Assembly: GCF_020176695.1 (NCBI RefSeq)
Contig: NZ_JAIWIA010000001.1
Span: 124,001 to 188,000 of the forward strand
Source of the DNA: Massilia sp. MS-15
GTDB lineage: Bacteria; Pseudomonadota; Gammaproteobacteria; Burkholderiales; Burkholderiaceae_D
Length of the DNA stretch: 64,000 bases
Direction of reading: 5' to 3'
Below, piece after piece: positions 17,561 to 25,125 of the stretch. Each line of letters starts with the position of its first letter. The first letter of the stretch is position 1. The notes beneath the pieces were generated by a model. That model did no database searches and was not told the origin of the DNA. It was given only the letters and a program-made list of their open reading frames with translations. Both the position numbers and the translations under genes were made by a program.

Positions 17561-19459
17561 CTAGCCTTTCAGCGCGCGTTCCAGGTCGGGCAATTCGGCC
17601 GGCTTGACCAGGTGGGCGTCGAAGCCCGCTTCCATCGCGCGCCTGCGGTCTTCCGGCGAGCCGTAGCCGGTATGGGCCACCAGCCGGATGTGCGCCAGCG
17701 CCGGGTTGCTCTTGATGCGGCGCGCTACCTGGTAACCGTCCACGCCGGGCAGGCCGATGTCGAGCACGATCACCTGCGGCCGGTGGCGCAGTGCCAGCTC
17801 CTCGATCTGGCTGGCATCCGAGGTGGTGCTGGTGACATAGCCCATCTCGGCCAGCAGGAAGCCCATCATCTCCATCGCATCGACGTTGTCGTCCACCAGC
17901 AGCACGCGCAGGCCGCTGCCGCCCGCATCGGCCTGCGCGGCCTGTTCCTGGCCCGCGGCCGGCGCGCTCGCGCGCAGCAGCGGCAGCTCGACCGTGAAGG
18001 TGCTGCCCAGGCCAATGCCGGGGCTGGCGGCCGCCAGGCGTCCGCCGTGCAGCTCGATCAGGTGCGAGACCAGCGACAGGCCGATGCCCAGCCCTTCCGG
18101 CGCGCGGTCCGGCGGCACGTCGACCTGGGCGAACATGGTGAAGATGCGCGCCAGGTTGTCGTCGGCGATGCCAATGCCGTTGTCGCGCACGGCGATCTGC
18201 ACCCGCTGCTCGGGCGCCAGGCTGACCGCCACCTCGATCCGCCCGCCCTGGGGCGTGAACTTGGCCGCGTTGTGCAGCAGGTTGCCGACCGACTGCGCCA
18301 GGCGCACCGGATCGCCCATCACCCACACCTGCTGCGCCGGCAGGCGCACATCCAGATGGTGGCCGCGGATGGCGATCAGGGGAGCGGCGGTCTCGATCGC
18401 CTGCTGGATCACGGCGCCCAGGTCGACCTCCTCGGTGCGCAGCACGATCTTGCCTTCCGAGATGCGGGCCACGTCGAGCAAGTCGTCCACCAGGTGGGCC
18501 AAGTGGTCGACCTGGCGCATGATGACTTCGCGCGCGCGCGCCTGGTGCTCGGCGGCGCTGCCGCCATCGGCGCCCGCCCCCAGCAGCGCGGCCGCATTGC
18601 GGATCGGGCTGAGCGGGTTGCGCAGCTCGTGCGCCAGCGTGGCCAGGAACTGGTTCTTGTTGCGGTCGGCCGCGCGCAGCAGGGCTTCCATCTCCTTGCG
18701 CGCCGTGATGTCGCTGGTGACGCGCGCCACCCGGTACACTTCGCCGCGCGCGTCGCGCACCGCGAACAGGCGGTCGCGCACCCAGCGCGTGCGCCCGTCC
18801 GGGCCGAACACGCGGAACTCGTCGTCGTAATGCGGCACCTGCGCCAGGTCGCGCCAGCGCTGCGCCAGGCGCTCGCGGTCGTCCGGATGGACCGCGTCCA
18901 GCCAGGCCGCGGGCCGCTCGCGCAGCGGTTCCAGGCTGCTGCCCCAGATATCGCCATAGGCGGGGCTGACGTACACCAGGCTGGCGTCCGGCACCGCGAA
19001 CATCCAGAACACGTCGTCGATGTTGTCGGTGATCTGGCGGAAGCGCTCCTCGCTGTCGCGCAGCTCGACCTGGGTCTGGTGCATGCGCAGCAGCGCGTTC
19101 ACGTTGGCGATCAGCTCGTCGGCCTCGATTGGCGCCGCCAGGTAGTTGTCGGCGCCGCCTTCCAGGCCGCGGATCTTGTCGGCGCGGCCGGTCAGCGCGG
19201 CCGAGGTCTGCAGCACCAGTACCATGCTGCTGTCCGGATTGGCCTTGATGCGGCGGCAGACTTCGATGCCGTTGATGTCGGGCAGCTTCACGTCCAGCAG
19301 CACCAGCGCCGGATTCAGGCGCTTGACCATTTCCAGCGCGTCGGTGCCGTTGGCCGCCTCGATCACTTCGAAGCCGGCGGCCTGCAGGATGCGGCTCTTG
19401 GCGTAGCGTGCGCCGTCGTTGTCGTCAACGTTGAGGATCAGGGTCGAATTGGCTTTCAT
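17561..19459 (-). CDS. Hybrid histidine kinase with N- and C-terminal receiver domains
   Basis: A soluble 632-residue signalling protein. Domain order: receiver (residues ~5-125, phosphoacceptor Asp56 in LVLLDVKLPD), PAS (~130-255), HisKA (FLATLAHELRNPLSPIRN), HATPase (VRDNGIGIADDN, GLGIGLSLV) and a second receiver (~505-630, VIVLDIGLPGVDGYQ). No transmembrane segment is seen. It starts within the stop of the preceding kinase gene (ATGA), placing it as the last member of the rsbRST operon. A protein with receivers at both ends can take phosphate in and pass it on, so it is a plausible integrator for the switch proteins encoded upstream. Confidence 0.93.
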   Translation of the reverse strand: MKANSTLILNVDDNDGARYAKSRILQAAGFEVIEAANGTDALEMVKRLNPALVLLDVKLPDINGIEVCRRIKANPDSSMVLVLQTSAALTGRADKIRGLEGGADNYLAAPIEADELIANVNALLRMHQTQVELRDSEERFRQITDNIDDVFWMFAVPDASLVYVSPAYGDIWGSSLEPLRERPAAWLDAVHPDDRERLAQRWRDLAQVPHYDDEFRVFGPDGRTRWVRDRLFAVRDARGEVYRVARVTSDITARKEMEALLRAADRNKNQFLATLAHELRNPLSPIRNAAALLGAGADGGSAAEHQARAREVIMRQVDHLAHLVDDLLDVARISEGKIVLRTEEVDLGAVIQQAIETAAPLIAIRGHHLDVRLPAQQVWVMGDPVRLAQSVGNLLHNAAKFTPQGGRIEVAVSLAPEQRVQIAVRDNGIGIADDNLARIFTMFAQVDVPPDRAPEGLGIGLSLVSHLIELHGGRLAAASPGIGLGSTFTVELPLLRASAPAAGQEQAAQADAGGSGLRVLLVDDNVDAMEMMGFLLAEMGYVTSTTSDASQIEELALRHRPQVIVLDIGLPGVDGYQVARRIKSNPALAHIRLVAHTGYGSPEDRRRAMEAGFDAHLVKPAELPDLERALKG

Positions 19460-20838
19460 GAATCGGTTCCGTCTTGACTAGGCTGCGTTGCCTGGTCCGG
19501 CATGCGCCGCGGCAGGATCAGCGTGAAGGTCGAGCCCTGCCCTTCGGTACTGGCAACCTCCACGCGCCCATGCAGCAGATCGGCCAGCTTGCGGCACAGC
19601 GGCAGGCCCAGGCCGGTGCCCTTGCTGCGCCGCTGGAGCGGGTGCTCGATCTGGCTGAATTCCTCGAAGATCAGTTGCAGGTTGTCGGGACTGATGCCGA
19701 TCCCGGTGTCGGCCACCGCGAACGCGATGGTGTCGGCGGCGGCATCGTAGCTGGCCGAGACGCGCACCGCACCCCGTTCGGTGAATTTGAGCGCGTTGGA
19801 GATGAAGTTGCGCAGGATCTGGGAGATCTTGCCTTCGTCGGATTCGAAGGGGTCCAGCATGTCCGAGGGTTCGAAGACCAGCTCCACGCGGCCATCGTCG
19901 ACCAGCGGGCGCATCATGCCCTTGAGCGCGCGGAACAGGTTCTCGACCACGATGGGCGCCAGCTGCACCTCGATCTTGCCGGCCTCGATCTTGGCCAGGT
20001 CGAGCAGGTCGTTGACCAGCTCGGACAGGTCACTGGCGGCCGTGGCGATGAATTCCACCTGCCGCTCCTGCTCCGGCGTCAGGTCGCCGTCCATGCGGTC
20101 CAGCAGCAGCTGGGACAGGGCGCGGATCGAAGACAAGGGGGTGCGCAGCTCGTGACTGGTATTCGACAGGAAACGCGACTTCATCTCGTCGGCGCGGCGC
20201 AGGCGCTCGGCCTTGTCCTCGATCTCGGCGTACAGGGCGACGATGCCGCGGTTGGTGTCTTCCAGCTCGCGCGTGAGCGAGAGCAGGTCTTCCTGGCGCT
20301 CGCGCAGCTCGGCCAGCGTGGCCAGCAGCTCGCGGTTCTGCTGCTCCAGCTCCTGCAGCGTGTTCGAGACCGGGCTGCCAGCCAGGCGCGCGCTGATCTC
20401 GGCCAGGCGTGCGCTGTCGACCATGGCCTGGGGCGGCAGCGCCTTGCGCATCGTGACCGCGGTAACCACGCCCTGCTCCGGCTCGACGTCGCAGGAATCC
20501 ATCAGGCGGTGCGCGCTGATCAGGGCCAGCTGCGGCAGCGCGCGGCTGATGCCTTCGTCGGGCCCGGGCGGCGCCGACAGCAGGCGCTCGCCGGTGCCCG
20601 GGTTGATCGTCACTTCCAGATGCTGGCGCCCGAGCTTGCGGCCCAGCAGGAAGGAAGCGCGCCCGCCCGAGCCCTGGTGGCAGGCCGCGCGCGCGATCTC
20701 GGACACCGCGGTGGCCACGCGCACCTGGTCCTGCTGCGAAAAGCCGAGCAGCTGCGACACCTGGCGCGCGCGCTGGCGCACCACCACCACGTCCTGGTCG
20801 CTGTCCAGGGCCACGCTGAGAATGCGGTGCAGGCTCAT
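19456..20838 (-). CDS. Histidine kinase with N-terminal RsbT-like GHKL region
   Basis: A 460-residue soluble kinase. Residues 1-~130 resemble an anti-sigma/RsbT-type ATPase fold (VRVATAVSEIARAACHQGSGG corresponds to the N-box of RsbT). A coiled coil (~155-225, ELEQQNRELLATLAELRERQ) follows, then HisKA (FLSNTSHELRTPLSSIRAL) and a canonical HATPase (NFISNALKFTE, VADTGIGIS, GTGLGLPL). The G boxes of the N-terminal region are poorly conserved, so that part may not bind ATP. The ATG at 20838 overlaps the previous stop as ATGA; a GTG nine bases upstream is possible. It lies within the stressosome-type operon. Confidence 0.9.
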   Translation of the reverse strand: MSLHRILSVALDSDQDVVVVRQRARQVSQLLGFSQQDQVRVATAVSEIARAACHQGSGGRASFLLGRKLGRQHLEVTINPGTGERLLSAPPGPDEGISRALPQLALISAHRLMDSCDVEPEQGVVTAVTMRKALPPQAMVDSARLAEISARLAGSPVSNTLQELEQQNRELLATLAELRERQEDLLSLTRELEDTNRGIVALYAEIEDKAERLRRADEMKSRFLSNTSHELRTPLSSIRALSQLLLDRMDGDLTPEQERQVEFIATAASDLSELVNDLLDLAKIEAGKIEVQLAPIVVENLFRALKGMMRPLVDDGRVELVFEPSDMLDPFESDEGKISQILRNFISNALKFTERGAVRVSASYDAAADTIAFAVADTGIGISPDNLQLIFEEFSQIEHPLQRRSKGTGLGLPLCRKLADLLHGRVEVASTEGQGSTFTLILPRRMPDQATQPSQDGTDS

Positions 20839-21863
20839 CGCGGGCACCCGTGCCGGCGCACCACCAGCACCATGGCGTCGTCGCGGCGGCGGATGAAGTC
20901 ACGCATCAGGATCGCCGCCACCAGCATCGGGCTGCGTCCGGCCAGGCCCGGATACCGGTCCAGGTCCCACTGGGTCTGGATGCCGTCCGAATGCATGATG
21001 CACAGCGCGCCCGGCGCGAAGGGCAGCGCGAATTCCTGCACCTTGCGCACGTTGTGGCCGACGATGCCGTTGTGCGAGACCAGGGCGCGGCGGCCGCCGT
21101 CGATGACGCAGCCGCCGATGTTGCCGACGCCAGCGAAACGCAGCTCGCCGGCCTCGTAGTCGATGCGGGCGGTGCCGAGCGCGGCGCCGCGCGTGGGACG
21201 CAGGGCGTCATGGGCGGCGTGCATCAGTGCGCCGGCCCCGGCGTCCTTGCTCGCCGCCAGCGCGTGCACCGCGGCGGCAGCGGCGCGCGCCGCTTCCGGT
21301 CCGTGGCCGAGGCCATCGGCCGCCAGCAGGGTCGCGCCGCGGCTGTCGCAGCGCACCGCCCAGCCGTCGCCGCATTCTTCCTCGCCCGCCATCGGCATCC
21401 ACAGCGCGCCGACCTCGACCCCGCAGGGCTCGGGTGGCGGCAACGCGCGCCACAGGCGCATGAAGAATGCGGTTCCCTTGCCCGGCTCGGTGTGGACATC
21501 GAATTCATCGGCCAGCCGGCGCAGCGCGCCGAGGCCGGTGCCGGCGGTGCCGGCGGTGGACACGCCGTCGACCAGGCAGGACGCCAGGTCGGCAATGCCG
21601 GGTCCCTTGTCGACCGCGAGCACGTCCACGCCCACGCCGGCGCCCGACTGGGCCGGCCCGACGTGGATTTCGCCTTCTCCTGCATGCTTGAGGATGTTGG
21701 TGGCGGCCTCGGTGATGATCAGCGCCAGCTGGCCGGCGCGGGTCTCGTTGAAGCCGAGCGTGTCGGCCAGCCGCTGGCCGGCACGCCGCACCGCCGCCAC
21801 GTCGCTCGCATGGGTCACTGCGAACACCTGCTGTGCATTGAGCGAACTGATCAGCGCTTCCAT
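20835..21863 (-). CDS. GHKL ATPase fused to an RsbX/SpoIIE-like PP2C phosphatase
   Basis: A two-domain protein of 342 residues. The first ~140 residues are an RsbT-like GHKL domain with N-box LALIITEAATNILKHAGEGE, G1 VDKGPGIADL and G2 TGLGALRRLADEFD. The rest is a PP2C-type phosphatase close to RsbX: CGDGWAVRCD, LLAADGLGHGPEA (metal-binding Asp), VGNIGGCV and MHSDGIQTQWD. In Bacillus, RsbX removes phosphate from RsbS and RsbR to reset the stressosome. Here it is fused to a second kinase-like domain. It overlaps the rsbT stop by 13 bases. Cytoplasmic. Confidence 0.92.
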   Translation of the reverse strand: MEALISSLNAQQVFAVTHASDVAAVRRAGQRLADTLGFNETRAGQLALIITEAATNILKHAGEGEIHVGPAQSGAGVGVDVLAVDKGPGIADLASCLVDGVSTAGTAGTGLGALRRLADEFDVHTEPGKGTAFFMRLWRALPPPEPCGVEVGALWMPMAGEEECGDGWAVRCDSRGATLLAADGLGHGPEAARAAAAAVHALAASKDAGAGALMHAAHDALRPTRGAALGTARIDYEAGELRFAGVGNIGGCVIDGGRRALVSHNGIVGHNVRKVQEFALPFAPGALCIMHSDGIQTQWDLDRYPGLAGRSPMLVAAILMRDFIRRRDDAMVLVVRRHGCPR

Positions 21864-22318
21864 TTCACCACCAGCACGGCCGTGCCCTCTCCCGGACGGC
21901 TGTCGATCTCGAACTCGTCGGCCAGGCGCTTGGAGCCGCCCAGGCCAAGGCCAAGGCCGCCGCCGGTGGTGTAGCCGTCGCGCAGTGCGGTCTCGATGTC
22001 GGGGATGCCTGGTCCGCCATCGATGAACAGCAGGCCGATGCCCTGGCGGAAGCCATCCGACAGGCTGTCCAGGTGGACTTCGCCGCCGCCGCCGTACTTG
22101 ATCGTATTACGTCCCAGCTCGCTCGCGGCGGTGACCAGCTTGGTCTGGTCGACCAGCGATAGGGCAATCGCCACTGCCCGCTCGCGCACCTGCTTGCGCA
22201 GGCCTACAACGTCCTCGTCCGACTGCAGGCGCAGGGTGGCGCGTGCAACGCGGTGCTGGCGGTGGCGGTCCAGCAGCACGGTCTCGAACAGGACTGCGTC
22301 GGTTTGCGCGCCGTTCAT
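21851..22318 (-). CDS. rsbT: RsbT-type serine kinase/anti-sigma regulatory ATPase
   Basis: RsbT is the switch kinase that phosphorylates RsbS and RsbR in the stressosome and, once released, activates a partner. The 155-residue protein has the GHKL fold with N-box LVTAASELGRNTIKYGGGGE, G1 box FIDGGPGIPDIE and a G2 loop rich in glycine (GGGLGLGLGGSKRL). It carries ~20 extra N-terminal residues compared with B. subtilis RsbT. Its ATG shares one base with the rsbS stop (TAATG). The preceding RsbS and RsbR genes make the assignment firm. Confidence 0.94.
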   Translation of the reverse strand: MNGAQTDAVLFETVLLDRHRQHRVARATLRLQSDEDVVGLRKQVRERAVAIALSLVDQTKLVTAASELGRNTIKYGGGGEVHLDSLSDGFRQGIGLLFIDGGPGIPDIETALRDGYTTGGGLGLGLGGSKRLADEFEIDSRPGEGTAVLVVKWKR

Positions 22319-22674
22319 TATCGATAGCTCTTTCCGAGCAGGGCCATGCCTTTTTCGACATTCAGGGCCGTCTTGACGCCGTGCAGGGTCAGGCCCAGCT
22401 CGACCAGGGTGATCGCCACCGCCGGCTGCATGCCGACGACGACCGTCCTGGCATCGAGCACGCGCGCCATGGCGGCGGTATTGCTGATCATGCGGCCGAT
22501 GAAGGAATCGACCAGGTCGAGCGCGGAGATGTCGATCAGGACGCCCTTGGCGCCATCGCTCACGATGCGTTCGGTCAGGTCATCCTGCAGCTGCATGGCA
22601 AGGCGGTCGTGCATGTCGACCTGGATCGTCACGAGCAGCAGGTCGCCCATGCGCAGGATAGGGATGCGTTCCAT
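22318..22674 (-). CDS. rsbS: RsbS-type STAS antagonist
   Basis: RsbS is the small STAS-domain scaffold protein that sequesters RsbT in the stressosome until phosphorylated. The 118 residues match the family over their full length: MERIPILRMGDLLLVTIQ, GVLIDISALDLVDSFIGRM and VVGMQPAVAITLVELGL. Ser57 in VDSFIG corresponds to the regulatory Ser59 of B. subtilis RsbS. The ATG at 22674 is preceded by 11 bases after the rsbR stop and gives the family N-terminus; a longer in-frame opening into rsbR is not used. Confidence 0.95.
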   Translation of the reverse strand: MERIPILRMGDLLLVTIQVDMHDRLAMQLQDDLTERIVSDGAKGVLIDISALDLVDSFIGRMISNTAAMARVLDARTVVVGMQPAVAITLVELGLTLHGVKTALNVEKGMALLGKSYR

Positions 22675-22685
22675 GTCTGTTTCGC

Positions 22686-23546
22686 TTATGCCTTGGCGAC
22701 GACGGAAGTGCCGGTGCGCTCGAGCGCGACCAGGAAGGCGTCGGCCAGGGTGGCCTTGGTGATCACGTCTTCCAGGTTCACGCCCAGGTGCACGATGGTC
22801 TGCGCGATCTGCGGACGGATGCCCGAGATGATGCAGTCGGCGCCCATCAGGCGCGCGGCGGCGATGGTCTTCATGAGGTGTTGCGCCACCAGGGTGTCGA
22901 CGGTGGGCACGCCGGTGATGTCGATGATGGCGATGACCGCGCCGGTATCGACGATCTTCTGCAGGATGTTTTCCATCACCACCTGGGTGCGGGCCGAATC
23001 CAGGGTGCCGATCAGCGGCAGCGCCAGGATGCCGTTCCACAGCTTGACGACCGGCGTCGACAGCTCGAGCAGCTCCTGCTGCTGGCGCACGATGATCTGG
23101 TCCTTGGTCTTCTGGAACACTTCGATGGTGTACAGGCCGAGCTTGTCGAGCAGCGTGCTGATCGTCCACGAGCTGACGGCGACCGCTTCGGCGTCGCTGC
23201 CGAAGCCCTGGCGCAGCGCCGTGAACAGCGGCTGCTTCAGCGAAAACACGAAGGTGGCGGTCTCGCTCGGGGTCGAGCCCGACCTGGCGCGGCTCGAGGA
23301 GATCTCGGCCAGCAGGTCACGCACCTCGTCCCACGAGCGATGGTCGATGTTGCCCAGTTCGCCGCCGCGGGTGGCGCTGGCAAAGGCCGACAGGAACTGC
23401 TGGCAATGGCTGCGCAACTGCTCTTTCGAGCTGGAAGTTCCGCGCACGATCAGCGCTTCCAGCTGCGCGATCCATTCCGCGCCGATGTCGGCCTGGTGTT
23501 CCTGGATGAGCTGGCTGATGAGGGCGGCGTAATCCTTCGTGGTCAT
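22686..23546 (-). CDS. rsbR: RsbR-type stressosome co-antagonist with C-terminal STAS domain
   Basis: A 286-residue sensor-scaffold protein. The N-terminal ~150 residues are helical and resemble the RsbRD-type N-domain (IQEHQADIGAEWIAQLE...FLSAFAS) rather than the globin of RsbRA. A linker helix leads into the STAS domain (~165-286, LSTPVVKLWNGILALPLIG, IAIIDITGVPTVDTLVAQH, SGIRPQIAQTIVHLGV). Thr218 and Thr250 lie where RsbRA has its two phosphorylated threonines (Thr171/Thr205; alignment by eye). It is the first gene of the operon. The input signal is unknown. Confidence 0.93.
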   Translation of the reverse strand: MTTKDYAALISQLIQEHQADIGAEWIAQLEALIVRGTSSSKEQLRSHCQQFLSAFASATRGGELGNIDHRSWDEVRDLLAEISSSRARSGSTPSETATFVFSLKQPLFTALRQGFGSDAEAVAVSSWTISTLLDKLGLYTIEVFQKTKDQIIVRQQQELLELSTPVVKLWNGILALPLIGTLDSARTQVVMENILQKIVDTGAVIAIIDITGVPTVDTLVAQHLMKTIAAARLMGADCIISGIRPQIAQTIVHLGVNLEDVITKATLADAFLVALERTGTSVVAKA

Positions 23547-23633
23547 CTGTTCGATTCCTAGATTGGATGGTTAAATGGAGTGGGCGCTACGCGGAACACG
23601 AGCGTGCGATCCCATCCTTAAAGTAAATGATCA

Positions 23634-23661
23634 ACTATAACACTTCTTGCATTATGGTCAC
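23634..23661 (-). promoter_or_regulatory. Possible promoter of the rsbR operon
   Basis: On the minus strand GTGACC (23656-23661) and TATAGT (23634-23639) are spaced by 16 bases, about 90 bases before the rsbR start. A CGACAC/GTGTCG dyad (23661-23676) abuts the -35 element and could be an operator. Both calls rest on consensus only. Confidence 0.4.
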
Positions 23662-23695
23662 GACACACGCGTGTCGCGTGCGGGGCGTGGACGAC

Positions 23696-23724
23696 AAAAA
23701 AATCGCCGGCGGGAAGCGCCGGCG
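23696..23724 (-). terminator. Strong rho-independent terminator with no adjacent gene
   Basis: On the minus strand two copies of the self-complementary octamer CGCCGGCG pair around the loop CTTCC and are followed by ATTTTTTT. The nearest minus-strand coding gene upstream ends ~390 bases away at 24111. Confidence 0.85.
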
Positions 23725-23973
23725 CAGACAGGCAAACGGCGCTTTCCTGCGCCACAGCTGGTGGCAGTTTGCAGGACCGGCGCCCTGGCTGAAAGGCCGC
23801 AGCAGGACGTCGGAGGGCATCATGCGGCCGTACCACGCAGTCGGCACTCGCCCAGCGCTCACGGTTGAAGTCGCAGGAGCACCGGCCGAAGAACAGGGTG
23901 ACGGAGGTGTTGCCGCCGCGGGCTTGCAGGCAAGCGACAGGCAAATCAGCCAATCAGGGAGATCGGGGAGATC

Positions 23974-23993
23974 GGGGAGAACATGTTCTCCCC
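23974..23993. repeat. 20-bp perfect palindrome with iterated half-sites
   Basis: GGGGAGAACATGTTCTCCCC is perfectly self-complementary. Just to its left the half-site GGGGAGA recurs twice more in phase with a ~9-bp period (GGGAGATC units from about 23957). It could be an operator for a dimeric regulator or a simple hairpin; no T tract follows on either strand. Confidence 0.6.
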
Positions 23994-24110
23994 AGAGAAA
24001 ATCGAGGCATTACCCTACGATTCTTGGAATATGCTGATAGCTTTTCTTGTCGTGTCTCACACTACGTAGTTGCCGCCTTCGGCAAGCGATGGCAGGTCTT
24101 ACGGCATTGA

Positions 24111-24488
24111 TCACGGCAATGGAGGCACAAGTTCGATCTCATTGATGTTCCCGGTGTGCTTGTCGGTGAGGAAAACCAGCATGCGTTCTTTTCCGTATCG
24201 GCTCTCGACCGTCGCCGGCCCGATGTAGTAAGCAAGGTTTTCGTCGTAGTCGTAGTAACCGGTGGGCTCGCCCAGTAGCTTCCTCACGTGGCCAGTGGTC
24301 AAGCGGGCTGCCGGATATTGGGCGAAGAACGAACCCAACATTTGCGCCCGTTCGACGGCGTTGGCCGTTGCCCACGTTTCAGGCGTGAACGCACGGTTTC
24401 CCATAGAACGAACCTGGTCTTCTATCCGCGTCTGCATGCAGCTGGAGGCCAGGAGAAGCACGAACAGGGAGCTGAGAAGATGCCGCAT
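24111..24488 (-). CDS. Putative small lipoprotein
   Basis: A 125-residue protein with a lipoprotein signal peptide (MRHLLSSLFVLLLASSCMQ; lipobox Cys17), so probably anchored in the outer or inner membrane facing the periplasm. The mature part has TTGHVRKLLGEPTGYYDYDENLAYYIG, a pattern like the BamE/SmpA-type fold, then a beta-rich end. It lies four bases after the HNDKSDAFRH protein gene in a locally lower-GC patch, so the two may act together. The family is not recognised with certainty. Confidence 0.7.
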   Translation of the reverse strand: MRHLLSSLFVLLLASSCMQTRIEDQVRSMGNRAFTPETWATANAVERAQMLGSFFAQYPAARLTTGHVRKLLGEPTGYYDYDENLAYYIGPATVESRYGKERMLVFLTDKHTGNINEIELVPPLP

Positions 24489-24492
24489 GGTC

Positions 24493-24897
24493 CTATTTCA
24501 CCATGAACTTCAGTTGCCCCGACTGCAGGGCCGCCATGCAACGCATACTCATCGCACCGTTTGCTCCCTTGGAGCGACCGATATTCAGTCCCACGCGATT
24601 ATTATGGAGATCCATTTCTTGTTCGCCTAGAGGATTGGTTGGAAATGCCTCGTGCGCCGTCGTGAACCTGAAGGCATCCTGAAACCCCAGCTCACGCGCT
24701 AGAAGTGCCGACCAGAAGCAATGACGAAAAGCATCGGACTTGTCATTGTGGCCATTGCGACCAAAACGACGCTTTGTCTCTTCATACGCGGCATCGCGCG
24801 TCTCTTGAATGGTGAACGCATGATGGGGCTTGCTGCGCAGGTAAGCTTGCTCTTGCGGAGTGAGTCGTTCCCATTGTTTGTACAACGCCTGTGCCAT
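24493..24897 (-). CDS. DUF6973-like protein with HNDKSDAFRH motif
   Basis: A 134-residue protein without a signal peptide. The core GHNDKSDAFRHCFWSALLARELG, followed by FTTAHEAFPTNPLGEQEMDLHNNRVGLNIG, has clustered His/Asp/Arg residues that look catalytic or metal-binding. I associate it with the DUF6973 domain, which also occurs at the C-termini of larger secreted proteins (family recall, not checked). The gene is lower in GC than its neighbours and is followed by a lipoprotein gene, an arrangement seen for effector/immunity pairs. That function is only an inference. Confidence 0.7.
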   Translation of the reverse strand: MAQALYKQWERLTPQEQAYLRSKPHHAFTIQETRDAAYEETKRRFGRNGHNDKSDAFRHCFWSALLARELGFQDAFRFTTAHEAFPTNPLGEQEMDLHNNRVGLNIGRSKGANGAMSMRCMAALQSGQLKFMVK

Positions 24898-25056
24898 GAC
24901 CTCTCCTGATTGGTCGGGACCTGGGCGTTTGCGAGTTTCGAGCTCGCCGCACCCAACTTGATCATCATGGCGCTGCGTGGCTTTTTTGCCTTAGTACCAG
25001 CTCAATGCAGGCCGAGGCGCGAGGGAACGCGCAACAAGGTTTCACGACGCCCAACG

Positions 25057-25088
25057 AAAAAACCGCCAGGCTCACGCACTGGCGGTTT
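25057..25088 (-). terminator. Rho-independent terminator of pnp
   Basis: On the minus strand AAACCGCCAG pairs with CTGGCGGTTT and runs into a T-rich tail. It starts about 40 bases past the pnp stop codon. Confidence 0.88.
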
Positions 25089-25125
25089 CTATGTGGAGCG
25101 GCGAACCGCTCAGACTAGACGCAAA

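Larger units (their letters stand above)
23547..24110. other. Gene-poor region upstream of rsbR
   Basis: This 564-bp region contains no recognisable protein gene; its short open frames cross a terminator or have no family features. It holds the rsbR promoter candidate, a strong minus-strand terminator (23696-23724), and a 20-bp perfect palindrome preceded by iterated GGGGAGATC units (about 23957-23993). The terminator implies a transcript, perhaps a small RNA, arising between 23725 and 24110 or read-through from the lipoprotein gene. Confidence 0.5.

Noticed and set aside
23618-23953. A 111-residue open frame on the minus strand upstream of rsbR
   Set aside because: It runs straight through a strong terminator stem and has no family features or reasonable codon pattern.
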